Shown: positions 24,377-35,650 of the stretch, piece after piece
Layout: each line of letters starts with the position of its first letter
Position numbering within the stretch: the stretch's first letter is position 1
Assembly (NCBI GenBank): GCA_028673005.1
Contig: CM054113.1
Span: forward strand, 42,350,117-42,414,116
Source of the DNA: Tanypteryx hageni
Lineage: Eukaryota > Arthropoda > Insecta > Odonata > Petaluridae
Direction: 5' to 3'
Length of the DNA: 64,000 nt
Notes under the pieces: model-generated
The model's input: the letters and a program-made list of their open reading frames with translations, nothing else
Databases searched by the model: none
What the model was told of the DNA's origin: nothing
Program-made: the position numbers and the translations under genes

Positions 24377-24667
24377 CAGGGTGATCATTCTAAGAGAAAG
24401 CACTTGATCATGTAAATGTGTACAGTTTATTTTGATTGAACTATCGCATTTTGTTTTCATTTATAACAAAAGGCGTAGAATTTATTTCCGCCACTTTGAA
24501 TCCACAATCGAGCACATTCGAAAATGTTGTAAAACCGCCCGTGATTTGATGGGTGGGATGTTGGTAACGAAATGCGAGATGTTGTATTTCAATTCATCAT
24601 AAGTGGGTGAATTGATGCGGGAAATATCCCCGAGATAGCCCAATAGGAAGAAGTGCAATACGACATT
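24377..24667 (-). pseudogene. 3' end of a mariner/Tc1-like transposase gene with terminal end
   Basis: On the minus strand a 62-codon frame (24667-24482) runs into a stop. It reads HFFLLGYLGD, then SPTYDELK, then NIPP, with a basic/aromatic end. This follows the C-terminal pattern of mariner/Tc1-like (IS630 superfamily) transposases: D-[FW]-F-L-W-G-Y-L-K-D, T..EL...I, then a helix ending before the stop. About 105 bp of non-coding tail follows, ending in a CAGGGTGATCATTCT-type terminus beside a TA (24375-24376), the expected TA target duplication. The DDE catalytic region and the other end are missing, so it is 5'-truncated and inactive. Confidence 0.6.
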
Positions 24668-25084
24668 ATCATTTTTTATCCTACCGGTTTTTCCTACAAA
24701 AAATTAAATTAAAACAATTATCCTGTGTAAATAAATGCAATTCGCCGATTAATACATGATAGAAATCGTTCCAAGAGGATAATTTCGGACAAATAAAACA
24801 TTTTTTATTCCAAACCCCGATTTCCTCAGCTGCGGACGCAAGAAAATTTATATCAATATTTATGTCGCTCATTTGCGCAATTCCCTTTCCGGGAGAGGAG
24901 GAGGATACAGCATTGGGTAAGCATCCAAACTTTCGGAAAGACAATGAGACAACATTCGCAACTCCGCGAGAATTTCCCTCCTTCCTTTCTTGCCAATCCA
25001 CCTCCACCTACCAACCTCTCCCTCCTTACCCTTCGCAATACCTCTCATTCTCTCTCTTTCTCTTAAGGGGCGAATATAATTAGG
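24668..25084. other. non-coding, no gene recognised
   Basis: AT-rich at first, then CT-rich (24970-25065). No recognisable product. Confidence 0.45.
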
Positions 25085-25480
25085 AAGCGAGTACCTCTTA
25101 ACTCAGGAGAACTGGCATCGACTCCCTTTCACATAGGAAGGCGGCGATAATTAAGGCGAAAGCGCGCGCGTTCCCTCGGCGGATGCCGATACCAGAGCGC
25201 CCACGCGGTGCATGCCGGGAATGCGGGAAAGGGAACCGACCGACCGGCCGGGGCAGGGAGACGAGGGAGGCGACATGCCAGATGAATCCTTCCGACGGTA
25301 GCGACCCCTTTCCCGCATCGTGCGTGCGTGTGTGCGCGCGCGCGTGCCCGCGTGAGTGTGTGCGCTCTCTGTAATTCGCGTCGTGTGTCAGCGCCGACAA
25401 AAGAACTACGATCTCCCGCAGAGGAATGGAATACCCCGCAACTCATCATGGGAGTCCGTGAAACTTAAACATGCCCAAGT
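25085..25480. other. GC- and CpG-rich island
   Basis: Clearly the most CpG-dense short block in this part of the window, with CGCGCGCG-type runs near 25170 and 25337-25352, CCGACCGACCGG near 25240 and a GT/GC microsatellite-like stretch. Contains TAATTA at 25149-25154. It could be a promoter or enhancer in the presumed intron; no core promoter motif is clear enough to call. Confidence 0.4.
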
Positions 25481-28208
25481 GGTTTCCTTTTAAAGAGATG
25501 CGGCTATCGACAAATGCGCCGCTGTTAGAGGAAAAGAGGGAGACAGAGAGAGAGAGAGAAAGAGAGGTGAGAGGGAGAAGTGAGAGAGTATAGGATGGCC
25601 AGGTAAAACTACTGCTTCTTGGAGAAGATGCTATCGCCGCGTATTATTGCGCGCTCGGACACCGCAGCCATGAGAAATACGCTCTTTTTTCGAACGGAAT
25701 GAGGAAATAGAATACATTTAATTAGCAAATAATCGACCAAATTAAGATTTGGAATTACAAGGACAATGTGGAGCGATGAGATATTAAAATTTATGAAACA
25801 TATCAATACTGGACCGATTATAGTTTTCGGGTTATAAAAACGCATGATTGTTCCACGAAATAATGCGAGGGGAACCATAAAAATCGTTAAATAGTTAAAC
25901 ACGTTGATACCGACTATATAAAAAAGGGAAACGGAAATTTTAACAAGTTGGGAACCCATGGAGAAAAGTTCGCAGCAAAAAATGGCGGAAAAAGACAATC
26001 ATTTATCCAGCATCGCTTCGCACAAATTACACAGCTTTTAAGTATGCATTATTAATTTACTGTAGGATAGACTTCCTTGATGAGGCGAATGATTTTATCC
26101 TTTCATCCGTCACAATTCCCGAGTTAGGCAGAGGATCGTAACCGCGGAGTCATCGTTTGCTTCCCGCATAATTACACACCCTTCTTCTCGTTTTATCGGG
26201 AAGCCATCTCGCGCCGTCGTAAAATATGGTAGAAAATGCATCCTGTAATAATTATTCCATGAAATGCTAAGAAAATTACTGGCTTGAGCGTAACTGATCA
26301 GTAAGTTGCTTTTTTTAATGCTAGAAATGAAACCGTCGTCCAGAAAACGGTAATAATAGAAATCATTCAACTTAAATCGATGTCGCAACCATGGTAGGAA
26401 AAAATGGAAAAATGGCTACATCTGCAACCATAGCATCTTGAGAGGAACACTTGCTTCATTTTTTATGTATAAGGAGAGCTTATTTTGTACGGCTCTCGCA
26501 TTTATAGCCAGCGACGAAATGCACGAAACTCCGGCAAAGCTAAAATAAATTCCCGCGATAAAATAAGCACCGATCCTATTTTAAGGACTCCGTAACTTAC
26601 TGTTTACAGAAATTTCTAATTTATATTCTTCATGCTCTGGCACCATTTGAGCGGGCAATTCTATTAAAGCGATCGCAGGAAATCAATTTTAAAATCCATC
26701 CGAGGCCAAAGCATGCGGGGACGAATTTAATTTGACATTTCTCTCTCTCTCTCTCCCTATTGAGGGAGAGGCGAACAAAAACTGATAGGTCGTTCACGAC
26801 TTATCTCCAAATGACAGAAATGCCGCGAAATCTGCGTTTTTTCCCGCCCGAACGAAAAGCGGGCGACCGATTCCCGCAACTAGTTCGCCGAAGGAACGAT
26901 TCCGAACGCGCTCACGAAGTTGAAAGGGTTCGAAAGCTATTATATCGCTGTCTGTGCGGATTTTATCGTCACGAAGGAAGTATTAATAAATAGCAGAGCC
27001 GAAGGCATTAATGACCAGACGAGTCCGCGCATGAGAGGGTTTTTGGGGCGTGCCGAAGACAAAAGGCGAAAGAAAATAAACATCTGACGCGCGATAATGT
27101 AACTGCGGATGGAGTGGAGGGAGGGGGTTAATAAATATGAGAAGTCGGGTGAGGTATGCGTCTGGAGAGCAGCGGCTCCAGATATTTCTGCTCTGATTAG
27201 TTTCTCGAATCTTTGCCAAAAGGTTCGCATTATTCGTACTCGCTCCTTCGCAACGGTTTCCGGGCAATTTTAATCGATCGAAATATTCCAGCGGGATGTT
27301 CTGTCGGGGTTTCATTTCCCCTGAGATTTGATCATATCCAGTCCAGCAAAACCTTTTCTTTGCCGCTGATGTTAACAGTTGGGTCTAGACTGAAAAAAAG
27401 ATTACTTTTATACTTTGAATCGGAATAAATTCGTTCAGATTTTCATTGTTCATGAGTACCAATACAGTAAAGTGAAAGAATTACGAAAAAATGTAGCTTC
27501 ACTGCTATAAAATATTCATGAATCTTTAAATAGTTTCTCTTTCAAATGTTACAACTAGTTTAGTAAAGACCGAATGAGTATAAAAGCTGAAAATTGAGGA
27601 AGACAAATATTTTCCAAAATATTATGTAGTCTTTTCAAATTTAAAAATATTTTAACCTTTCAATTCGATCGACATCATCATCTTCAGCTATTTATGTAGA
27701 TAAAATCACTAAAATATATTCATTTAAAGCCATTTCCACTAACCTTCATTTACCCTTTCAATGTGAGCGCAATTCTTTTCGCTGAGCTAAGATTTTTTTT
27801 GCCTGGAATCAAAACTCTGACAACCTCTTTTAGTCTCTTTTTCTCTAAAACATTTCCAAGGCTTTTAACAGGCCGCATGGTTATAACGATCCTCACGTTT
27901 TGTGTCTGAGTGATACTGCACTGCAAAAAACGTGGATAGAAAATGTCAAAGTTTCGGGCACTTAACCTTTTTTTATATATCGACCAGTATAAATGAAGGC
28001 ACGGTTGGCGTGAGGTGCAATTTCCACTCTACCTGAGAGATATATGGAGAGAGAGAGAGAGAAACTGGAATCGGGAAGGATTTTTCGATTGGTGCATCAC
28101 ATTTTTCGTGACTGCGTTTCTTTCAACGGTTGATGGAGTAAAAAAAATAAACGAATCGAGACGCCATTGTTAAAAAAAATTTAATGGAACTTTTCATTCG
28201 TTTCCTTA
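25481..28208. other. non-coding, no gene recognised
   Basis: GA microsatellite at about 25535-25590. A 129-codon minus-strand frame at 25609-25998 is hydrophobic but AT-driven and matches no family I know. 26700-27260 is slightly more GC-rich. Remaining sequence is AT-rich; GA run at 28050-28063. Confidence 0.45.
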
Positions 28209-28397
28209 GTCTAGACCAGTGTTTCCCAACCTTTTGAACCTCGCGGACCACTTAAGCAACCCGTTTAGACCCTGCGGACCTCCTCATTACTTACAGTGAT
28301 ATGAAGGAGTGGGAAAATGTTTAAGTAAAAACGCAATTATTAAAAATATTCAATACCTGTGATAGTTTTGGGAATAATTTTGAAACAGAAAAAATTC

Positions 28398-28468
28398 TGT
28401 TATGACCGGGAATCGAAACCGGGTCTTCCACTTGCCGGGCGGATATTCTACCACTGAACTACCTTAGC
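28398..28468 (-). pseudogene. tRNA-Gly-like sequence, left half of SINE copy 2
   Basis: Cloverleaf-compatible: D-arm GTTCAGTGGTAGAAT, anticodon loop CCGGCAA and a T-arm with one change (CCGGTTTCGATTCCCGG). Same C33 anomaly and nominal GGC anticodon as the other copies. A and B boxes are kept. Confidence 0.75.
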
Positions 28469-28525
28469 AGATAATCTAATCCAACTAAGAAAAACACCCG
28501 CGTTCGGAAACAGGAAAGACTATCT

Positions 28526-28596
28526 GCTAAGGTAGTTCAGTGGTAGAATATCCGCCCGGCAAGTGGAAGACCCGGGTTCGATTCCCGGTCATAGCA
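28526..28596 (+). pseudogene. tRNA-Gly-like sequence, right half of SINE copy 2
   Basis: The best preserved of the three: acceptor GCTAAGG/TCATAGC with one mismatch and one wobble, D-arm GTTCAGTGGTAGAAT, anticodon stem TCCGC/GTGGA, loop CCGGCAA, T-arm CCGGG-TTCGATT-CCCGG. The B box GGTTCGATTCC is perfect. C at position 33 makes decoding unlikely. A tRNA-finding program would probably report it as tRNA-Ala(GGC) or a pseudogene. Confidence 0.75.
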
Positions 28597-28859
28597 GAAT
28601 TTTTTCTGTTTCAAAGTTATTCCCAAAATTACAGCTTATGCCTTCCTGCATAGTTTCTATTATTCCATAAATACCTGTGATAGTGTACAACTATATTTAA
28701 TTTTTCCCAAAAACATTCCTGCTAAATATGAGATGAGGCCTAAAAATAAACCAATTTTGGAAACCTCCGCGGACCACCAACACAACCTTCGCGGACCACA
28801 GGTGGTCCGCGGACCATAGGTTGGGGAACACTGGTCTAGACAGACGTGATGAAATAGGA

Positions 28860-28960
28860 CAGGGATGGCAAAACGTTTTTTACTCGCGTGCCAAAGTTAA
28901 AAAAATTGGCTTTTCATTTTTAACTGTGCCAATCTAAAATATATCCAAAAAATAATTTTA
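28860..28960. mobile_element. left end of another hAT-type element
   Basis: CAGGGATGGCAAAACGTTTT followed by TACTCGCGTGCCAAA resembles hAT ends of the CAGGGGTGGCCAAC class. I could not find a matching right end with the octamer aaatagga, so extent and identity are uncertain. Confidence 0.4.
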
Positions 28961-30009
28961 CGGCTCAACTATGATCATTTATTCTCATACTAATAGCGTA
29001 GAAAACGATAAGATGGTAATATAAATTTATCAATTTATCAATTTATGGTATAAAAAGACTCATTGTTCCTGAGCTGGAGGTCAATTGTGGAGCAGCAAGC
29101 ATCTCGTTCTCTGGCAAAATGTCTCTATCAGTTCGTTATTTTATCAACATAATTGCAATATCACCAGAAATTGTGTTTTTATATTTTCTAAGAAACAAAA
29201 AAATATTAAGGGAACAGTAAATTAAGATTGTATGAGGGCATATGAGTCACACATACTTTTTCAATATTTTTAATGAACGGATGCAGAGATAAAGTTGGCG
29301 ATTTTTTTATAAAAGGCGGGGATATAGAAATGGGAGCAGAGGTGAGAAATTTGACATATAGTACTCGCGCACATAAAAAAGAAAACTTTTCCTTTTGAAC
29401 GGAAGCCAATTCAGAGACAGATTTTAGTTGTTTTTGCTTGCATCCCCCATTAGTGTTTGCGAAGGATAATTAAGCGAAGAGTTTAATTGGCTGGACAACT
29501 GTGCAAAATGTTTCGGGACATATTTCTTAGGACGCCCACTTGGATTTGGAACGGGGGGAAAATTATAAATGAAACACGTCGTCCGATGGATGCCGAGTCA
29601 GGTGGCCCCGCTTTGACTAAGAGTCGATTGCGTAGTAAATACTTGCGCTGCTGACACTTTTAAAAGCAGTCATTTTTACTCCGAAGCCGAGAGCGGTGCC
29701 ACTAATTGAGCTCCCACTTACTAGTTTCTTGGTCGGTATGCGGCTACAAGAATATAAGACACGTTGATTTTTGTGAGAAGTCAGTTAGTGCATAAAGGGT
29801 TTCAAACCCGTATGAATTATTCGGCTTTTCATTATAGGAATTGTAGGAAGCTATTACCTGCGGACAATTGATGTGGAACTATTACGGAGCGGAAATGTTG
29901 ATATTTATCCCTTCAGCCGTAAAATGTCCATTATTATGTCACGGACTTCGACATTTGCATTGCGTGCATAACACAAGTTTCTGGGCGTCGTTATTTAGTG
30001 ATCAGAACT
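28961..30009. other. non-coding, no gene recognised
   Basis: AT-rich; may partly belong to the hAT-like element that starts at 28860. No protein-like frame recognised. Confidence 0.4.
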
Positions 30010-30017
30010 GTGTAAAT

Positions 30018-30343
30018 CAGAGGTTCCCAACGTGGTGCTCGCGAGAACCGCTGTGCTCTTTGGCAGCTTGATTGTGCTCTTCGGCAGTCTGGTTGTGCAC
30101 CTCTACGATGCTTTAACCTCGTTTTCTAACACCATTTATTTAATGTGATCATTTTATTTCTAAGTGTATATAAGAAAATTACTAATAACATTGATATTAG
30201 TTTGATTTTTATATTTATGACAATTATTTTTTCGTAAAAGTATATCGGTGCTCGCTTGATATTCTAGGATATAGCGTTGTGCTCGATTAATATACCAGAA
30301 TACAACTTAGTGCTCGCCACATAGAAAAGGTTGGGAACCCCTG
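30018..30343. mobile_element. non-autonomous hAT-type element (MITE)
   Basis: Ends CAGAGGTTCCCAAC and GTTGGGAACCCCTG form an inverted repeat flanked by a perfect 8-bp duplication gtgtaaat (30010-30017 and 30344-30351). Subterminal GTGCTC motifs occur several times on both sides, including two tandem copies of about 23 bp (TGTGCTCTTTGGCAG and TGTGCTCTTCGGCAG). No coding sequence. Confidence 0.92.
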
Positions 30344-30351
30344 GTGTAAAT

Positions 30352-30879
30352 GATGGGTATTTTAATCTTTTTCTTTGGTTGCCATAACTTTTATTTCAAA
30401 CTCGTGTGTTATTACTGCAAATGACATGTGTGATTTTAATATACATGAGTCAAGTGTTCTCATTGCATAAATAGGAATGAAAGTACAAGATCTTTTTCCC
30501 CTAATTTGCATAAAATTCGTTTTGTTACATACCTACCATACTATACGACATAATTTAAATCATATTTGCGATCTACGGTGCTGTTTTTAGAAGTTTAGAT
30601 GTGAGAGTTCTCACTGAAAAAGTATTTGTTAAACCGTGGACGTCCAACTCAAACTCATAAAATGATCTTCAATTTAAAAAACTGGAGAGCAAAGGAAATC
30701 CTTCCTCGTGAGGAAACACCTCCGTACGCTGATTCAAATCGCTCATTTCGAAAGTTCAGTCCTTAAACAAACAGATTTATCCAAGGACATAATGATCCAA
30801 TTGCTCCGCGGAGATCGGGGGAAAAATAATAATTCACGTAAAAAATAGCCGACCGTGGAAACGGGCGTTCGATTTCCGA
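30352..30879. other. non-coding, no gene recognised
   Basis: AT-rich sequence between a MITE and a GC-rich island; nothing recognised. Confidence 0.45.
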
Positions 30880-31280
30880 GCGTATCTCGCGTCCAGCTGA
30901 GGCATGACCAATTTTGGACCGACTCAACACTCCGCGGGATCCCCATCTAATCCCGTAGGTGACCGTTCTCCGCGGCGCCTGCGCGCCTTATGAGAAGGCC
31001 GTTACCCAATCGCGAGGGCCGCCCATTACCCGACGCCCAGCCAACCGCGTTGGTGAGCGGCCGTGACGTAACTCGAGAGGCCGTGCTCGACCGTTGCCCA
31101 AGAAATCGCGCATTCACAATCGACAATGGTTTTTCGGTTCCACCGTTTAGGAAGTTTCGCACTGTTTCGACCCGTGACCTGTTACGATTTTCACCTCTCC
31201 CGGAAAAAATAAACGTTTCCTATCTCTCTCTCCCCCTCTCCTCCCCCAGGAACTCCCGACGGTAGGTCGTAGTCTCCTAA
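30880..31280. other. GC- and CpG-rich island
   Basis: A sharply bounded GC-rich block with many CpGs. Open frames exist on both strands (30947-31162 minus, 30990-31265 plus), but neither shows a known motif or clear splice borders. Candidate regulatory DNA or an unrecognised exon. Confidence 0.35.
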
Positions 31281-34200
31281 CCAGATGTGGGGAGGAGATA
31301 ATCATTCCGCGATCGTGCACCAGACAAAACCCTTTGCTGTACGAGCTCGCTTCAGCAAACACATCCTATCAAGCTGGAGAATGGTTTAATAAAGTATCGG
31401 ATGTTAAGGGTCGTAAATTTGAAACGATTCGACTACCGGAGATGAGTTATTTAATTTCAAATATTTATTATTATCCTACTATCTTGGGCTATGGATTTAT
31501 AATATCACCATTTAAAGCTAACATCATTAATAAAAGTTATCATAGTTGCATCTACAACGAAACTAGATAAAGAATTCAGTCTATGTATGACTTTTACCTA
31601 TATCGATGAAATATATTAGGATTTTGTAAATAAAATAGAGATACATTAGAATTAGAAGAAAATATACATTTTGTTGAACATTTTTACAAAAAAATTGATC
31701 ATGCAAGTTGGAATAAATTGTGGAAAATTAATTTTCAACTATGTGAAATCAGCTTAATTTCATCCATCATATCAACTGTAATAACTTGTATGGACTGGAA
31801 AAAAAGAATGGAAATACTCATAGTAAAGGTAAAGTCTTAAGGAATAGTAGCGTATCATGTGATTATTTATAAATGCATAATTCGAGATTGAACAGGACTG
31901 ATGTTCAGTCGATAATGAAAAGCGCAATAATTTGAAATGAAATGAAAATATTGTTAGGCCCTAATCACTAACTTAAATCCCATGATAATTTGAATTCAAT
32001 AGATAGCCTAGTTTTATACCATGGAATTGAATAAAAATTCATTTAAATGATTTTCCAAATGAAAAGTTTCATAGATGTGGGTAAATCATATATCTTACCC
32101 TCTGTATATAAATGGATATATTTAGAATAAATATTCACATTGTCTTTACAGTGTGTTGGATATAAACTTTCCTAGAAAATCGGAGTAAAATCCATTTTAC
32201 TTTCAATTTCCAGTGTTTTGACTTGGGCATGGTACCATTTACCAAACTCTATTTTGCATTCGCAAATGTATATCCTTTTCGCAGTCTGCGTCATATTTTC
32301 CACCGTTCACTATTCTTTGAGATCATTATGAACATATCTGCCATAAATAATCCCTCATCCCTCTAAAAAGATAAAATAGATGTTGTCTATCCGAGAAATT
32401 TCCATAAAACTCCTTGTATATTTCACGGACGTCCTAATGGACATCGGCCTATGGTGCATTCCCTTAAAGCGACCGGTCCGCCATTTTATTTTCTTACAAA
32501 AAGGCCTTAACTTTCATCTTCGGAGCCACGAGATATTTTATATTCAAACATCGTCCTTACTTCTTTGATCATTTTCAATGGCGACCGCATTGCATCGCGT
32601 TGCAGCCGTTAAAATCTCCCATATTACGTGCGGATCGCCGCAGAGAATTTCCGTTCCTCTCGTAGACTTCTTACAGAATGTCTCGCAGTGGAATATCCGG
32701 GGTGTTAGAGATGAAAGACTTTGCGTGGGGAAGAGAAACAGAGAGAAACGATGGAAGAATTTACTTGCTCCCATATTGACATGGCGATACATCAAAAGAT
32801 ACCATTACTACGCCGTGATGAAAAGAGGGTTTTATGTGCAAAGCGCAGTTTTCAAGATGTTATAACCCACGAAATGCGTCCTCGTGCTTTAGGAGTTGAT
32901 GTTAAGGAAAACCTGATGTGTGATGCCGTAGTTCTTGCTCGATGATGCGGAAGCAAAGTTTTGAATGGTGTTAACTTATGAGATTTTTTGATAATGAAGG
33001 TCTCTTTGTTGAACAAGATAATTAAATGATAAGACAATAATTAAATTTAGTTTTTGAAAATATTTGTTGTTTTCTTATTAAACACTATTCAAAATAAATT
33101 TTTCAATTAATTTTTTAAATGAAATTTGTATATAGGTACTTCCAATTGTTCCATCTCCTTTTTATATATCAAATGTAAAAATACCATTAAAATAGATAAA
33201 ATTTATACATCGATTAAATTATTTATCTACATAGTTATATTGTATTTGTCATTATGATAACATTTATGAGTGAGATGAGCTTTAATATCAGAACATTATG
33301 AATTCATAACCCAAGTAAACTTTATTTTAACAGCTAAAAGATATAGATATTCATAAACGAGAATTCAGGAGTAATTATGCGTAGTTCAGACTTTCGATAT
33401 CTTAGCACACTGCATTTCAAGTCACTTTTTTATCAACTGATATAACTACTGAGTTAATGTGAAACACTTTTCCTATTCCCGGGCTGCCATACATATGGGT
33501 GAGAAACATGTAAAATATATTAAATTACCACTCATTCCAGCAATTACAGTCCTCGTAATTCCCCATTAAGTACCGCCAAAGGTGATATAACAGATTAGGA
33601 CCGTATAATGAATGGAAAACTTCCTCCTACATGTATGCAAACGTTTTAAATTTCCAGGAACATTTTCACATCTACTTCCTTGAATATAAAGGGCCGTTCC
33701 ATCGAGGTCAAATTCGTAAAGGTGTCCATTATTGTGTAACATTTAATGGTTTCGCGGAACGAATGAAAAGGTTTAATTTATTGAGATGCACGAATTGGAT
33801 AATTACATGTTTTTAAGCTATCAGTATATCTTGAATAATTTAGCGAGAATTTAGAGCCATTTAACCAATACGAGGAATATTTATCGATTATAAGTACTCA
33901 AAATCGATTCACACGATGAAAAAATTTCCTATTTAGATAAAAAGGAAGACCATAAATTTTCTTGTGAGATGTAGAAAAAATCATAAGATGGTACGATTTT
34001 TGTGTAACTTTACAATTAAAAACTGAAACTTATACCATGAAACTCATACCTACTTCATGGAAATTTAACATTTATATTATCTAAGAAAATAGAAAAACTC
34101 CTTTTTACATGAAATTGATAAATTGAAATGAATGACTTAAATGTGAACAAATAAAATTTTTGCAAGTAAATTTACCGCGATGGTATGTTAATTCTAGTAG

Positions 34201-35100
34201 AATATATAGAACACGCCTATCATTAAGTAAGGAATATTAAAAAACACATCACCCTTCAAATATGAATTGAGGATATTTCGTAACGGGGCAATCACCTAGT
34301 TGCAAAAATTCCAGCGAGCACACCGGAAACCATGGAAACCATGCATCTCGATCTATTGCGAACTCAAAAGGTTACGGGCGTTTCTTTAATTGTGGTACAA
34401 TTATGTGGAAAACGAACCGGAAATCATAGCTTAGCCGAGACCTCCGCGGAAATATATCATTTCTACAATTGCATTACTTTGGTCCCCTTTTACAGGTATC
34501 CTACCTTAAAAAGAATTTTAATTCGAGCAGATTACAATATCTACAACCCATGTTGATTATTAATATGGGATGATAAGCATAATTCTTGTTTGATATATGT
34601 AAGTAACTTTCTTCTAGATTAGTAATTCGTTATAATAATTTACTACAAGGAAAATTGATTGAGAGAACTGTTGGACAAATCATAGTTAATATAATTCCTT
34701 TCATGTTAAATTTCATGAAACAAACACCTAATGAATATAAATAAAATCAAAGAAAGACAATATTAAAATTTTACCTTTTAGGAACATTTGTACCTTAAGT
34801 TTTACGATTAAAAGATTAAATAAGGGATTTTTATTCAAGAATAGAATAGAAAAATTGATTAATTTAAATGATCATTTTCAGCATTTTCCACGTGTAGTAC
34901 ATTATGAGCTGGATAACGGCGATAATTTCCAACATCAAACCTTCCATATAGCCTTTCATATATCCACAAACAATCTGAAATTACAGATCAAGCCCATCCC
35001 GTTGTCTGGCAAACACATGATGTCCTGAACGGTAATTAAAACCTTATCGAAACCGGAATTCCAACGTCACGTACGATATCTAACCAATTGATAAGGCGGA
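31281..35100. other. non-coding, AT-rich, no gene recognised
   Basis: Stop-dense in all frames apart from a modest block at 32580-32940 with overlapping plus-strand frames of 95 and 74 codons that match nothing I know. Confidence 0.45.
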
Positions 35101-35650
35101 AGAAGAAGGGGAAGAAAAAGGCTCGTTCTCGCCCCGCCCCCTACGAGAGAGTTAGATCCAGCACATCGCCCATGTTGATAACGCTCCACACCCTTTATCC
35201 CTTCGTCCTTTACCTCCACTTCCTCTCTCGCCAACGCCACTCATTGGTCTAATTCACACCCCTGCACTTCATCTCCTCCTATCTTCACTCTCTCTTCCTC
35301 GTCTTCCTCCCACAACTCCTTTATTCTACCCTACCTCTTTTTCCTTTGTCTCTCTTTATTCTTCTTTCCTGGCAACAGCATCTCGACGAGCTCACGCACT
35401 TCCCGTCTCGGGCCCTGTCTCCTAACACACACACTTGCAAGCCCTCTCGTTTCCCGGCCCACCTCCGCCACTCCCCCGCCCCTCCCCTGCCCCTCCCCAC
35501 TCCCATCCCTCTCCGTGATGCATGCTCCGCCCGCAACCACCCACACCCTCCTCTTCAGAGGTGCACCAGTCCAGACTGCATTCCCTCCCATACGTCTTAC
35601 AACCCGCGTTTTGCCGCAACTCCCAAACGACGTTTAGGAATCATCATCTC
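35101..35650. other. pyrimidine-rich GC-biased block
   Basis: The plus strand is dominated by C and T (CTCCTCC, CCCCGCCCCTCCCC), giving a 106-codon Pro/Ser/His-rich frame and Gly/Arg-rich shadows on the other strand. Composition explains the frames. Confidence 0.5.

Larger units (their letters stand above)
28367..28669 (+). mobile_element. tRNA-derived fold-back SINE, copy 2 (two opposed tRNA halves)
   Basis: Flanked by a perfect 15-bp direct repeat aatacctgtgatagt (28352-28366 and 28670-28684). It contains a minus-strand tRNA-like sequence (28398-28468), a 57-bp spacer, a plus-strand tRNA-like sequence (28526-28596) and a tail starting GAATTTTTTCTGTTTCAAAG. The left end is the reverse complement of the tail, so the insert folds into one long hairpin. 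The two tRNA halves are nearly identical, implying an inverted dimer moved as one unit. It lacks a long poly-A. Confidence 0.88.
28217..28833. mobile_element. hAT-type element hosting a fold-back SINE
   Basis: Terminal inverted repeats CAGTGTTTCCCAACC and GGTTGGGGAACACTG are flanked by a perfect 8-bp duplication gtctagac (28209-28216 and 28834-28841). Subterminal GCGGACCAC motifs repeat near both ends. After removing the SINE and one copy of its target duplication, about 300 bp of MITE remains. No coding sequence. The duplication is itself a perfect palindrome. Confidence 0.92.

Noticed and set aside
28398..28596. Two functional tRNA-Ala(GGC) or tRNA-Gly genes
   Set aside because: They sit in a mobile fold-back insert with its own target duplication, share C33, and best match tRNA-Gly while carrying an Ala-type anticodon.
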